Position numbers and translations under genes: made by a program
Origin: Pseudomonas sp. BN102
GTDB lineage: Bacteria > Pseudomonadota > Gammaproteobacteria > Pseudomonadales > Pseudomonadaceae
Assembly (NCBI RefSeq): GCF_029871245.1
Contig: NZ_SSON01000068.1
Span: forward strand, 1 to 64,000
Length of the DNA: 64,000 nucleotides
Reading direction: 5' to 3'
Shown here: one piece after another, positions 27,029-35,610 of the stretch
How positions within the stretch are numbered: the first letter of the stretch is position 1
How the letters are laid out: every line of letters begins with the position of its first letter
The notes under the pieces: generated by a model
Databases searched by the model: none
The model's input: the letters and a program-made list of their open reading frames with translations, nothing else
What the model was told of the DNA's origin: nothing

Positions 27029-28651
27029 ATGTCGATCTACGATCAGGGCCTCGCCCCAGCCGCCGTCAACCATATCGCCCTCTCCCCCCTCAGCTTCATC
27101 GAGCGCACTGCCGCCGTCTATCCGCACTACCCGGCCGTCATCCACGGTTCCATCCGCCGCAATTGGGCCGAGACCTATGCCCGCTGCCGGCGGTTGGCCT
27201 CGGCCCTGGCCGGACGCGGCATCGGCAAGGGCGACACGGTGGCGGTGATGCTGCCGAACATCCCGCAGATGCTGGAGGCGCACTTCGGCGTGCCAATGAT
27301 CGGCGCGGTGCTCAACACCCTGAACGTGCGCCTGGACGCCGAAGCCATCGCCTTCATGCTGCAGCACGGCGAAGCCAAGGTGCTGATCACCGACCGCGAA
27401 TTCCATGAGGTGATCCACGCCGCCATCGGCATGCTCGACCACCCGCCGCTGGTGATCGACGTTGACGACCCCGAGTACGGTGAAGGCCAGCCGGTGAGCG
27501 AGCTGGACTACGAAGCGCTGCTGGCCGAAGGCGACCCGAAATTCGCCTGGCGCTGGCCGGATGACGAGTGGCAAGCCATTTCCCTGAACTACACCTCCGG
27601 CACCACCGGCAATCCCAAGGGCGTGGTCTACCACCATCGCGGTGCCTACCTGAACGCCCTGGGCAACCAGATGACCTGGGCCATGGGCAACCACCCGGTC
27701 TACCTCTGGACCCTGCCGATGTTCCACTGCAACGGCTGGTGCTACCCCTGGACGGTGACCGCCCTGGCCGGCGTGCATGTGTTCCTGCGCCGGGTGGACC
27801 CGCAGAAGATCCTCACCCTGATCCGCGAGCACCAGGTGACCCACCTGTGCGGCGCGCCCATCGTGCTCAACGCCCTGGTGAACATGCCGGAATCGGCCAA
27901 GGCCGCCATCGACCATCCCGTGAACGCCATGGTCGCTGGCGCCGCACCGCCGGCCAAGGTGATAGGCGCGGTGGAAGCCATGGGTATCCGCGTGACCCAC
28001 GTCTACGGCCTGACCGAGGTCTACGGCCCGGTGACCGTCTGCGCCTGGCACGAGGAATGGGACGCGCTGCCCCTTGAGGAACGCGCCCGCATCAAGTCAC
28101 GACAGGGCGTGCGCTACCCGACCCTGGAGGGCGTGATGGTGGCCGACCCGAAGACCCTGGAACCGCTGCCCATGGACGGCCAGACCATCGGCGAGATATT
28201 CCTGCGCGGCAACACCGTGATGAAGGGCTACCTGAAGAACCCCAGCGCCACCAGCGAGGCCTTCGAGGGCGGCTGGTTCCATACCGGCGACCTGGGCGTC
28301 TGGCACCCGGACGGCTACGTGGAGATCCGCGACCGACTGAAGGACATCATCATTTCCGGCGGCGAGAACATTTCCACCATCGAGCTGGAAGGCGTGCTCT
28401 ACCGCCATCCGGCGGTGCTGGAAGCAGCCGTGGTAGCACGCCCCGACGAGAAGTGGGGTGAAACGCCCTGTGCCTTCATCACCCTCAAGGCCGACCAGCA
28501 GGACACCCGCGAGGCGGAGATCATCGCCTTCTGCCGTGAACACCTGGCCAGCTTCAAGGTGCCGAAGACCGTGATCTTCACCCAGCTGCCGAAGACTTCC
28601 ACCGGCAAGATCCAGAAGTACGTCCTGCGCGACAGGGCGAAGAACCTCTAA
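27029..28651 (+). CDS. AMP-forming acyl-CoA synthetase
   Basis: A 540-residue ANL-family ligase starting MSIYDQGLAPAAVNHIALSP. The P-loop-like A3 motif YTSGTTGNPKG is at about 188-198, A5 is VYGLTEVYGPVT, the hinge/A8 region is WFHTGDLGVWHPDGY...RDRLKDIIISGGENIS, and the catalytic Lys lies in STGKIQK (about 525). The 'YHHRGAYLNALGN' after A3 marks the subgroup that includes medium-chain/short-chain acyl-CoA ligases and methylmercaptopropionyl-CoA ligases; the substrate cannot be assigned. It precedes genes for a DUF485 protein, an ActP-like symporter and a porin, so it probably activates the carboxylate that these import. Confidence 0.88.
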   Translation: MSIYDQGLAPAAVNHIALSPLSFIERTAAVYPHYPAVIHGSIRRNWAETYARCRRLASALAGRGIGKGDTVAVMLPNIPQMLEAHFGVPMIGAVLNTLNVRLDAEAIAFMLQHGEAKVLITDREFHEVIHAAIGMLDHPPLVIDVDDPEYGEGQPVSELDYEALLAEGDPKFAWRWPDDEWQAISLNYTSGTTGNPKGVVYHHRGAYLNALGNQMTWAMGNHPVYLWTLPMFHCNGWCYPWTVTALAGVHVFLRRVDPQKILTLIREHQVTHLCGAPIVLNALVNMPESAKAAIDHPVNAMVAGAAPPAKVIGAVEAMGIRVTHVYGLTEVYGPVTVCAWHEEWDALPLEERARIKSRQGVRYPTLEGVMVADPKTLEPLPMDGQTIGEIFLRGNTVMKGYLKNPSATSEAFEGGWFHTGDLGVWHPDGYVEIRDRLKDIIISGGENISTIELEGVLYRHPAVLEAAVVARPDEKWGETPCAFITLKADQQDTREAEIIAFCREHLASFKVPKTVIFTQLPKTSTGKIQKYVLRDRAKNL

Positions 28652-28769
28652 CAGCAAGCCCCAGGAACAAGGCGACGGCTCCAGGGCCGCCGCCACGGGC
28701 CGTCGCATGCCCGAAAAAGCTGCGGCGGCAGGCAACAGGCATCGACAACAAAAACAAGCGGAGCCCGTC

Positions 28770-29099
28770 ATGAGTACCCAGCAAACCCCGAATGCCCAAA
28801 GCTGCGACCGTATCCGGTCCAACCCCAAGTTCCAGGACCTGGCACGCCAGCGAGCCGTACTCGCCTGGTCCCTCAGCGCCGTGGTGCTGGGGGTCTACTA
28901 CCTGTTCATCATGCTGGTGGCCTTCGTCCCGGGCTGGCTGCACCTGCCGTTGTACGAGGGCAGCAACCTCACCCGAGGCATTCCTCTGGGCGCCGCCATC
29001 ATCATCCTTTCCTGGCTGCTGACCGCCTGGTACGTGCGCAGCGCCAACACCCGTTTCGACCGCCTCAGCGCACAGATCCTCGAGGAGGCCCAGGCATGA
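28770..29099 (+). CDS. DUF485 membrane protein (YjcH-like)
   Basis: A 109-residue protein with two membrane helices (about 33-53, [20 protein letters not shown]; about 73-92, [19 protein letters not shown]). This is the DUF485 pattern of E. coli YjcH, which precedes the acetate permease ActP. GGAG sits 8 bases before the ATG, and the symporter gene overlaps its stop by 4 bases. It is probably an accessory subunit of the symporter. Confidence 0.9.
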   Translation: MSTQQTPNAQSCDRIRSNPKFQDLARQRAVLAWSLSAVVLGVYYLFIMLVAFVPGWLHLPLYEGSNLTRGIPLGAAIIILSWLLTAWYVRSANTRFDRLSAQILEEAQA

Positions 29100-30754
29100 A
29101 AGCGCGTCTCGTCCCAGCCGCCCTCCTCGCCCTGTCCCCGCTGACCAGTTTCGCCGCTCCCATCGTGGCGGAGAAACAGCCGCTCAACCTCAACGCCATC
29201 GGCATGTTCTTCGTCTTCGTCCTCGCCACGCTGGCGATCACCTGGTGGGCCGCCCGGCGCACCCGCTCCACCGCCGACTTCTACACCGCCGGCGGCGGCA
29301 TCTCCGGCTTCCAGAACGGCCTGGCGATCGCCGGCGACTACATGTCGGCGGCCACCCTGCTGGGCCTCACCAGCCTAGTGTTCACCAAGGGCTATGACGG
29401 CTTCGTCTACATCATCGGCTTCTTCGTCGGCTGGCCGGTGATCACCTTCCTGATGGCCGAGCGCCTGCGCAACCTCGGCAAGTACACCTTCGCCGACATC
29501 GTCTCTTACCGCCTGGACCAGACTCGCGTACGCAGTTTCGCCGCCATCGGTTCGCTGACCGTGGTGTGCTGCTACCTGATCGTGCAGATGGTCGGCGCCG
29601 GCCAGTTGATCAAGCTGCTGTTCGGCCTGGACTACCAGATGGCGGTGGTGGTGGTCGGCGTGCTGATGCTGGTCTACGTGATCTTCGGCGGCATGATCGC
29701 CACCACCTGGGTGCAGATCGTCAAGGCCGTCCTGCTGCTGGCCGGCGGTACCAGCCTGGTGTTGATGGCCATGAGCGAGTTCGGCTTCAGCTTCGAGAAT
29801 CTCGCAGGCCGCGCCATCGAGGCCCACGCCATCGGCCACGGCATCATGGGCCCCGGCTCCATGCTGGCCGACCCGATCAACGCCGTGTCGCTGTCCCTCG
29901 GCCTGGTCTTCGGCATCGCCGGGCTGCCGCATATCCTGATGCGCTTCTTCACCGTGCCCAACGCCAGGGAAGCCCGTCGCTCGGTGCTGTTCGCCACCGG
30001 CTTCATCGGCTTCTTCTTCCTGGTGGTCTGCGTGCTCGGCTACACCGCCATCGTCATAGTCGGTACCGACCCTCAGTACTTCGTCGACGGCAAGCTGGGC
30101 GGGGCACTGGTGGGCGGCGGCAACATGGTCGCCATGCACCTGGCCAAGGCGGTGGGCGGCAACCTGTTCCTCGGCTTCCTCTCCGCCGTGGCCTTCGCCA
30201 CCATCCTCGCGGTGGTCGCCGGTCTCGCCCTGGCGGGCGCCTCGGCCATCTCCCACGACCTCTACGCCACCGTGCTGAAGAAAGGTCGTGCCAGCGAGAA
30301 GGACGAGATGCGCGTCAGCCGCATTGCCACCGTGTGCCTGGGCCTGGTGGCCATCGGCCTGGGACTGCTGTTCGAGCAGATGAACATCGCCTTCCTGGTT
30401 GGCCTGACCTTCGGCGTGGCCGCCTCGGCCAACTTCCCGGTGCTGATCATGGCCATGTACTGGCGGGGCCTGACCACCCGCGGCGCCCTCTGGGGCGGCT
30501 TCACCGGCCTGGTCTCCGCGCTCGTGCTGGTGATCCTCTCGCCTGCGGTGTGGGTGACAGTGCTGGGCCATGCCAAGGCCATAGTCCCCTACGACCACCC
30601 GGCGCTGTTCTCCATGCCGCTGGCCTTCCTGGTGATAGTCGTGGTTTCCAACCTCGACCGCAGCGCCCGCGCGGAGCGCGAACGCGCCGCCTACGACGAC
30701 CAGTTCGTCCGTGCCCAGACCGGCCTTGGGGCGGCGGCCGCCAGCAGCCATTGA
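29096..30754 (+). CDS. ActP-like solute:sodium symporter (SSS family)
   Basis: A 552-residue protein with a signal-like first helix ([20 protein letters not shown]) and 13-14 membrane segments. Family motifs include the [20 protein letters not shown] entry region, [54 protein letters not shown] and the C-terminal [20 protein letters not shown]. Closest in layout to ActP/YjcG acetate permeases, translationally coupled to a DUF485 partner as in yjcH-actP. The cargo is probably a short-chain monocarboxylate (acetate, propionate or glycolate-like). It ends with an immediate stem-loop (30761-30784) without a T-tract. Confidence 0.9.
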   Translation: MKARLVPAALLALSPLTSFAAPIVAEKQPLNLNAIGMFFVFVLATLAITWWAARRTRSTADFYTAGGGISGFQNGLAIAGDYMSAATLLGLTSLVFTKGYDGFVYIIGFFVGWPVITFLMAERLRNLGKYTFADIVSYRLDQTRVRSFAAIGSLTVVCCYLIVQMVGAGQLIKLLFGLDYQMAVVVVGVLMLVYVIFGGMIATTWVQIVKAVLLLAGGTSLVLMAMSEFGFSFENLAGRAIEAHAIGHGIMGPGSMLADPINAVSLSLGLVFGIAGLPHILMRFFTVPNAREARRSVLFATGFIGFFFLVVCVLGYTAIVIVGTDPQYFVDGKLGGALVGGGNMVAMHLAKAVGGNLFLGFLSAVAFATILAVVAGLALAGASAISHDLYATVLKKGRASEKDEMRVSRIATVCLGLVAIGLGLLFEQMNIAFLVGLTFGVAASANFPVLIMAMYWRGLTTRGALWGGFTGLVSALVLVILSPAVWVTVLGHAKAIVPYDHPALFSMPLAFLVIVVVSNLDRSARAERERAAYDDQFVRAQTGLGAAAASSH

Positions 30755-30826
30755 CCGATAGGGCACGGCCTTGCCGCCGTGCCCTCCCCGCGTCGGGCTG
30801 GCTGAACGAACACGACTGTTGAGCGT

Positions 30827-30864
30827 GGCGCGGCCTCGGCTCCTTTGGGCCGCGCCCTTTTTCT
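30827..30864 (+). terminator. Terminator between symporter and porin genes
   Basis: A 9-bp stem GGCGCGGCC / GGCCGCGCC with a 12-base loop, followed by CTTTTTCTT. A second hairpin without a T-tract (GGGCACGG / CCGTGCCC, 30761-30784) lies just after the symporter stop. Partial termination would lower porin expression relative to the upstream genes unless the porin has its own promoter. Confidence 0.75.
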
Positions 30865-30903
30865 TCTCGCTGTGCCCTCACAACAAGAACAAGAGGACCC
30901 ACC

Positions 30904-32166
30904 ATGTACCGTACGACCCTCACCACCGGCCTGCTCCTGGCCGGAGGCGCCCTCGGCTTGTCCACTCCCGCCCTGGCGGACTTCGTCAAGGACGGCAAGG
31001 CCAGCCTGGAGCTGCGCAACTTCTACTTCAATCGCGACTTCCGTCAGGACAACGCCGCTCAGTCCAAGGCAGAGGAATGGGCCCAGGGCTTCCTCCTGCG
31101 CTATGAGTCAGGTTTTACCGAGGGGCAGATCGGCGTCGGCCTGGACGCCATCGGCCTGCTCGGCGTCAAGCTCGACTCCAGCCCGGACCGTGCCGGTTCC
31201 GGCCTGCTCAAGCGTGACCGCGAGGCGCCCAAGCGCGCCCAGGACGAATACGGCGAGCTGGGCCTGACCGCCAAGCTGCGCGCGTCGAAGAGCACCCTCA
31301 AGCTCGGTACCCTGATGCCCAAGCTGCCGGTGCTGCTGGCCAACGATTCGCGCCTGCTGCCGCAGACCTTCGAGGGCGGCCAGCTCAATTCCCTGGAGCT
31401 CGACGGCCTGACCTTCGATGCCGGACGCCTGCGCCAGGTCAACCAGCGCGACTCTTCCGACTACGAGGACATGAGCATCACCACGGTCGGTGTGAAGAAC
31501 ATCCGCGCTCGCCAGACCACCAGCGACGCCTTCGACTTCGCCAACCTCAGCTACAAGTGGAACGACAGCCTCAGCACCGGCTACGGCTTCGGCCGCCTCG
31601 ACGACTTCTATCGCCAGCACATGCTGACCTTGAACCACCTGCTGGCGCTCGGCGACGGCCAGAGCCTGAAGAGCGACCTGCGCTTCGCCCACTCCAGCGA
31701 CGAAGGCGGCAGCAATGTCGACAACAAAGCCTTCGGCGCCATGTTCACCTACGCCCTCGGCGGCCACGCCTTCGGCCTCGGCTATCAGCGCATGAGCGGC
31801 GACACCGGCTTCGCCTACGTCAACGGCAGCGACGCCTACCTGGTGAACTTCGTGCAGATCAGCGACTTCGCCAACCGCGAGGAGCGCTCCTGGCAGGCGC
31901 GCTACGACTACAACTTCGCCACCGTGGGGATTCCCGGGCTGACCTTCATGACCCGCTACCTCTCGGGCGACGGCATCGAGCTCGGCGCGGGCCAGGCGGA
32001 CGGCAAGGAATGGGAACGCGACACCGACATCGCCTACGTGGTGCAAAGCGGCCCGCTGAAGAACCTCGGGCTGAAGTGGCGCAACGCGACGCTGCGCTCG
32101 ACCAACTTCGGCAATGATCTCGACGAGAACCGCCTGATCCTGAGCTACAACCTTCCGCTCTGGTGA
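30904..32166 (+). CDS. OprD-family outer-membrane porin
   Basis: A 420-residue precursor with a cleavable Sec signal (MYRTTLTTGLLLAGGALGLS, cut after ALA). The mature part has the alternating beta-strand pattern of an 18-stranded OprD barrel: a start like FVKDGKASLELRNFYFNRDF, internal LGTLMPKLPVLLANDSRLLP (the LKxGxQ-P region), GFGRLDDFYRQHML, and a C-terminal strand ending NRLILSYNLPLW with a terminal aromatic. OprD porins pass specific small carboxylates or amino acids. Its place after the acyl-CoA synthetase and symporter suggests the same substrate. GAGGA precedes the ATG by about 7 bases. Confidence 0.9.
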   Translation: MYRTTLTTGLLLAGGALGLSTPALADFVKDGKASLELRNFYFNRDFRQDNAAQSKAEEWAQGFLLRYESGFTEGQIGVGLDAIGLLGVKLDSSPDRAGSGLLKRDREAPKRAQDEYGELGLTAKLRASKSTLKLGTLMPKLPVLLANDSRLLPQTFEGGQLNSLELDGLTFDAGRLRQVNQRDSSDYEDMSITTVGVKNIRARQTTSDAFDFANLSYKWNDSLSTGYGFGRLDDFYRQHMLTLNHLLALGDGQSLKSDLRFAHSSDEGGSNVDNKAFGAMFTYALGGHAFGLGYQRMSGDTGFAYVNGSDAYLVNFVQISDFANREERSWQARYDYNFATVGIPGLTFMTRYLSGDGIELGAGQADGKEWERDTDIAYVVQSGPLKNLGLKWRNATLRSTNFGNDLDENRLILSYNLPLW

Positions 32167-32204
32167 CGGGGCCGACGCGGTATTGCATCGTGGCTGCGAA
32201 CCTT

Positions 32205-32272
32205 GTGTAGGAGCGAGCTTGCTCGCGATAGATCGTGCTCGGAAACATTCGCGAGCGAGCTCGCTCCTACAC
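32205..32272 (+). repeat. REP-like inverted pair, GTAGGAGCGAGC type
   Basis: GTGTAGGAGCGAGCTTGCTC and its inverted partner GAGCGAGCTCGCTCCTACAC flank about 24 bases. This is a typical Pseudomonas REP pair (BIME-like). It lies between the convergent ends of the porin and cupin genes and may act as a terminator or RNA stabiliser. Confidence 0.85.
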
Positions 32273-32304
32273 GAGTGCGAACGCGCTGGAGGAGGGGCTG
32301 ACGA

Positions 32305-32724
32305 TCACTGCTCGTAAGGCTCCGAGATCGCGTCCTTCGCATCGTTCAATATCCACGCCACCAGCTTCGCCGGCTTGCTCTCACTGGCATTGCGCGATTG
32401 CAGGTGCACGCTGCCGGCCGGCTCGTACCAGCTCTCGCCGGCCTTGTAGAGCTTGGGCTCCTCGCCCTTGAGCTGGGAGATCACCTCCCCTTCGGCCACA
32501 TAGGCGAGCACCGAGCCCGGATGGCTGTGGGGCAGGGAACGCTGCCCCGGCGCGTAGCTCACGGTCAGCATGATCGCCTTCTTGCCCGGCGCGTTGAGCA
32601 GCTCGTGTTCCTGCAGCACGGCGCGTTGCTCCTTGCCATCGCCGCTGTCGTGGGCGAATGCCAGGGGGGCGGTCAGCAACGCCAGGCCGGCGGCCAGGGC
32701 GCTCAGGGTTTTCAGGTTGCGCAT
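32305..32724 (-). CDS. Exported cupin-domain protein
   Basis: A 139-residue precursor with a Sec signal peptide (MRNLKTLSALAAGLALLTAP, cleaved near AFA-HD) and one cupin_2 beta-barrel. The metal-binding motif 1 is PHSHPGSVLAYVAEGEV and motif 2 region is AGESWYEPAGSVHLQSRN. The metal and substrate are unknown; periplasmic single-cupin proteins are often small dioxygenases, isomerases or binding proteins. Its ATG lies 7 bases after the stop of the AhpD-like gene, so the two form an operon, perhaps in oxidative or quinone stress, which is inference. Confidence 0.82.
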   Translation of the reverse strand: MRNLKTLSALAAGLALLTAPLAFAHDSGDGKEQRAVLQEHELLNAPGKKAIMLTVSYAPGQRSLPHSHPGSVLAYVAEGEVISQLKGEEPKLYKAGESWYEPAGSVHLQSRNASESKPAKLVAWILNDAKDAISEPYEQ

Positions 32725-32731
32725 GGTGGTC

Positions 32732-33172
32732 TCACTCGCTCGGGACTTTGCGGAAGCCGACGGCCAGCCGGTTCCAACTGTTGATGGTGTTGATGGCCAG
32801 GGTCAGGTCCACCCGCTCGCGCTCGCTGAACTCGGCGCTGAGCTGGGCGTAGTCTTCGTCCGGGGCATGGGTTTCGCAGAGTCGGGTCAGGGCTTCGGTC
32901 CAGGCCAGCGCCGCGCGCTCGCGGGGCGTGAAGAAGTTGCTCTCGCGCCAGACGGCGACCGCATACAGGCGGCGCTCGGTTTCTCCGCGCTTGCGCGCAT
33001 CCAAGCTGTGCAGGTCGACGCAGAAGGCGCAACCATTGATCTGCGACGCTCGCAGCTTGACCAGCTCCAGCAGCGGCTTTTCCAGCGGCAGTTTGCTCAC
33101 GGCCGCGTCGAGGGCGAGCATCGCCTTGAGGGCATCGGGGGACGCGGCGTAGAAATCCAGGCGCGGGGTCAT
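32732..33172 (-). CDS. AhpD-like carboxymuconolactone decarboxylase-family protein
   Basis: A 146-residue CMD/AhpD-fold protein. The start at 33172 has GAGGA 7 bases upstream. The active-site motif is KLRASQINGCAFCVDLHSLD, with the Cys-x-x-Cys-x3-His arrangement of alkylhydroperoxidase-like enzymes. A typical C-terminal helix is AINTINSWNRLAVGFRK. Likely a thiol peroxidase-type antioxidant enzyme. It is co-transcribed with the exported cupin gene. Confidence 0.86.
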   Translation of the reverse strand: MTPRLDFYAASPDALKAMLALDAAVSKLPLEKPLLELVKLRASQINGCAFCVDLHSLDARKRGETERRLYAVAVWRESNFFTPRERAALAWTEALTRLCETHAPDEDYAQLSAEFSERERVDLTLAINTINSWNRLAVGFRKVPSE

Positions 33173-33308
33173 CGAGACATCCTCGTGGGGGAAGGAATGT
33201 CCCAAGCTACTACCGGCGGGGTCTGCGGCCTACGGCCAATTGGCTCGAATACCGGGTGGCCAATCAGCCGCAGAACGACCGGGGGAATGACGCCACAGGT
33301 TATACGAC

Positions 33309-33334
33309 AGGCCTTCAGGCCTTCAGGCCTTCAG
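33309..33334 (+). repeat. Tandem 8-bp repeat overlapping the end of pcs
   Basis: AGGCCTTC is repeated three times plus AG. The pcs stop codon falls inside it. A related single copy (TCAGGCCTTCAG) lies upstream of pcs near 34110. Confidence 0.7.
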
Positions 33335-34045
33335 CTTGTGGGTCCAGTCCAGCAGGCTGCGCCACAGGCAGATGCCGACGAAGTAGGCCGAGGCCAGCCA
33401 CCAGATGCCCAGCACCAGGGATTTGTAGAAGGGGTGCTGAAGGATGAGGAACATGCTGCTGATCATCCAGACGAAGGTCACCACAATGTTCAGCGGCATC
33501 AGTTTGCGCACCCGGAAGGGGTGGAGGAATTTCAGCCTGGTCAGGGTAAGGGCGGCGAGGAAACAGATCAGCAGCAGGCTGACCACAGGCAGCGGCTCGA
33601 TGATCCAGATGTACAGAGCCACCACGTTCCAGGCCGCGGGGAAGCCGACGAAGTAGTTGTCGCTGCTCTTCATGTTCAGGTTGCAGAAGCAGAACAGCGA
33701 CGACACCAGGATCAGGCTCACGGTGACCAGCGCCGTGTGCTCGGGCAGGTCGATATAGCGATAGATGAAGATGGCGGGGATGAAGACATAGGTGAGGTAG
33801 TCGATCACCAGGTCCAGGGTGGAGCCGTCGAAGTTCGGCAGCATGGTGCTGGTCTGCACTCTCCTGGCGAAGGTGCCGTCGAGACCGTCCACCAGCAGTG
33901 CCGCGCCCAACCAGAGCAGGCAGTCACGGGGCTGATTGTCGAACAGGGCGAGGGTGGCCATCAGTGCCAGCACGACGCCGGTGGCGGTGACACCGTGAGC
34001 GGACCAGGCCTTGGCTTTATTGACTACGTTGATGTTGGTGGACAC
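33323..34045 (-). CDS. pcs: Phosphatidylcholine synthase
   Basis: A 240-residue CDP-alcohol phosphatidyltransferase with about seven or eight membrane helices. It condenses CDP-diacylglycerol with free choline to give phosphatidylcholine in one step, so it depends on external choline. The catalytic motif spans Asp53-Asp82 (DGLDGTFARR, then FDGSTLDLVIDY), with four Asp at 53, 56, 78 and 82 and Asp73 in the Pcs-specific FDG. The HPFRVRKLMPLNIVVT region is also typical of Pcs and distinguishes it from PgsA/PssA. Pcs occurs in several host-associated pseudomonads. It is monocistronic. Confidence 0.92.
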   Translation of the reverse strand: MSTNINVVNKAKAWSAHGVTATGVVLALMATLALFDNQPRDCLLWLGAALLVDGLDGTFARRVQTSTMLPNFDGSTLDLVIDYLTYVFIPAIFIYRYIDLPEHTALVTVSLILVSSLFCFCNLNMKSSDNYFVGFPAAWNVVALYIWIIEPLPVVSLLLICFLAALTLTRLKFLHPFRVRKLMPLNIVVTFVWMISSMFLILQHPFYKSLVLGIWWLASAYFVGICLWRSLLDWTHKLKA

Positions 34046-34308
34046 GAGGCAGCTCTGCTCTGAATGTGGGTGACAGAATCGATAGACCGCGATTATGCGT
34101 CAGCTTCTTCAGGCCTTCAGACTTTTGTGAATCCGGCCATGTCGTTTTCAGACATCTTCCCCTTGCATATTCGAGCCTAGGCGATACGCGCCAGACGGCA
34201 ATGGCCGCTGGTGCCCTCAACATCGGAAAAACCGCGCCTATCGGCGCGGACTTGCGCGCACGGACAGGGCATTGCACCCTTGCGCCCTTTCTTTCGCGAA
34301 CCGCCGTC

Positions 34309-34521
34309 ATGAGCGCCCCGTCCGATCCCACCCGCTGCCCACTCTGCGGCCAGAGCAACCAGTGCATCCAGGCCGACCCGACGAGCGCCGGCCAGGACTG
34401 CTGGTGCTTTGCGGTGCCGATCGACCCGGCCGCCCTGGCGCGCATCCCGCCCCAGGAAATTGACCGATCCTGTCTCTGCCCCCGATGCGCCCAGGCGCTG
34501 CCGCCCGATGCACCAAGCTGA
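34309..34521 (+). CDS. Small cysteine-rich CWC-type protein
   Basis: A 70-residue protein with two Cys clusters: CPLCGQSNQCIQ near the N-terminus, CWCFAVPIDPAALARIP in the centre, and SCLCPRCAQALPP near the C-terminus. The 'CWC' with surrounding spacing matches the 'cysteine-rich CWC' family of short, presumably zinc-binding proteins of unknown function. Its stop overlaps the rsuA start (TGATG), so the two are translationally coupled, suggesting a possible link to rRNA or ribosome metabolism. Confidence 0.78.
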   Translation: MSAPSDPTRCPLCGQSNQCIQADPTSAGQDCWCFAVPIDPAALARIPPQEIDRSCLCPRCAQALPPDAPS

Positions 34522-35213
34522 TGCGCCTTGATCGATTTTTGAGCAATTTCCCGGAATTCAGCCGCCTCGACGCACGCATGCTGCTGGCCGCCGGTCGGGT
34601 GCGGGTGGATGGCCGACGCATCACCGATGGTCGCTGCGAGGTCCGCGAGTTCAGCCGGGTGGAACTGGACGAACGCCTGCTCCAGGCCGGCAAGCCGGCG
34701 CGCTACTTCATGCTCTACAAACCTTCCGGCCACGTCAGCGCCACCGAGCACCCGGAACACCCCACGGTGCTCGACCTGCTGGACGAGCCGGACAAGCACG
34801 AGCTGCACCTGGGCGGGCGCCTGGACCTCACCACCACCGGCCTGTTGCTGATCACCAACGACGGGCTCTGGTCGCGCCGGCTGACCCAGCCCGAGCGCAA
34901 GCAGCCCAAGGTCTATCTGGTGGAAACCGAACAGCCCATCGGTGCCGAGTACGCCGAAACCTTCGCCCAAGGGCTCTATTTCGCCTACGAAGACCTGACC
35001 ACCCTCCCCGCCCAGCTGGACATCCTCGACACCCGCAAGGCCCGGCTGACCCTGCACGAAGGCCGCTATCACCAGGTCAAGCGCATGTTCGGGCACTTCC
35101 GCAACCGGGTCGTGGGCCTGCACCGCGAGAGCGTCGGGCCGCTCAAACTGGACCCGCAGATGACGCCAGGCGACTACCGGTCGCTCACTGCGGAAGAAGT
35201 GGCCTACTTTTAG
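34521..35213 (+). CDS. rsuA: 16S rRNA pseudouridine(516) synthase family protein RsuA
   Basis: A 230-residue protein. The N-terminal S4 RNA-binding domain occupies about 1-50 (MRLDRFLSNFPEFSRLDARM). The catalytic domain contains LGGRLDLTTTGLLLITNDG with Asp102 as nucleophile, the same number as in E. coli RsuA (231 residues). Further family motifs are PKVYLVETEQPI and EGRYHQVKRMFGHFRNRV. The start at 34521 overlaps the stop of the CWC gene; a longer frame exists but duplicates the CWC end. RsuA modifies U516 of 16S rRNA; other RsuA-family members target 23S rRNA, so the substrate is inferred. Confidence 0.92.
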   Translation: MRLDRFLSNFPEFSRLDARMLLAAGRVRVDGRRITDGRCEVREFSRVELDERLLQAGKPARYFMLYKPSGHVSATEHPEHPTVLDLLDEPDKHELHLGGRLDLTTTGLLLITNDGLWSRRLTQPERKQPKVYLVETEQPIGAEYAETFAQGLYFAYEDLTTLPAQLDILDTRKARLTLHEGRYHQVKRMFGHFRNRVVGLHRESVGPLKLDPQMTPGDYRSLTAEEVAYF

Positions 35214-35329
35214 CTAGCTCATAGTCGAGTCACATCGGAATCGAATAACCCGACGAACTGCAAGAATTTTTCCTTTCAATGAGCTTGCAGCGGTAAGGAG
35301 GCCCTGCTTAAATCGGACACAAGGTCTGA

Positions 35330-35349
35330 GTGTGACCAAAGAGTCACAC
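35330..35349 (+). promoter_or_regulatory. Dyad upstream of phaG
   Basis: A perfect 7-bp inverted repeat GTGTGAC-CAAAGA-GTCACAC, about 260 bases before the phaG start, in the 397-base gap after rsuA. It has no T-tract, so it is more like an operator than a terminator. The rest of the gap is AT-richer (around 35480-35510) and holds no convincing gene. Confidence 0.4.
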
Positions 35350-35610
35350 CAACCTTCTAAGCGTTCCCTGCGGTTCCCTGTGCTTTGCACTCGTAGGTTC
35401 CCTGCCTGGTTTGAAGACTCCGTCCGGCGCCCCAAAAGCGCTGGAACCCGCCGTCTTTTCTCGACCTATCCGCTTGAAAAATAAAGAATTTTAAAATTTC
35501 TCGCCTGACATTGGATTGTCATCGAAAGGCGTTTTCCTACTGCCAAGACTTAGCGCGAGCCAAGCCGTTGAGAGGGCTCGCATGACCCATCTGCGCCAGG
35601 AGGAAACGAC

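Noticed and set aside
33309..33334. CRISPR-like short tandem repeats
   Set aside because: Units are 8 bp and contiguous without spacers; no cas gene is present anywhere in the window.
35214..35435. A 73-codon minus-strand frame between rsuA and phaG
   Set aside because: No ribosome-binding site, biased toward Arg/Ser, and it overlaps the dyad and AT-rich DNA expected of a regulatory region.
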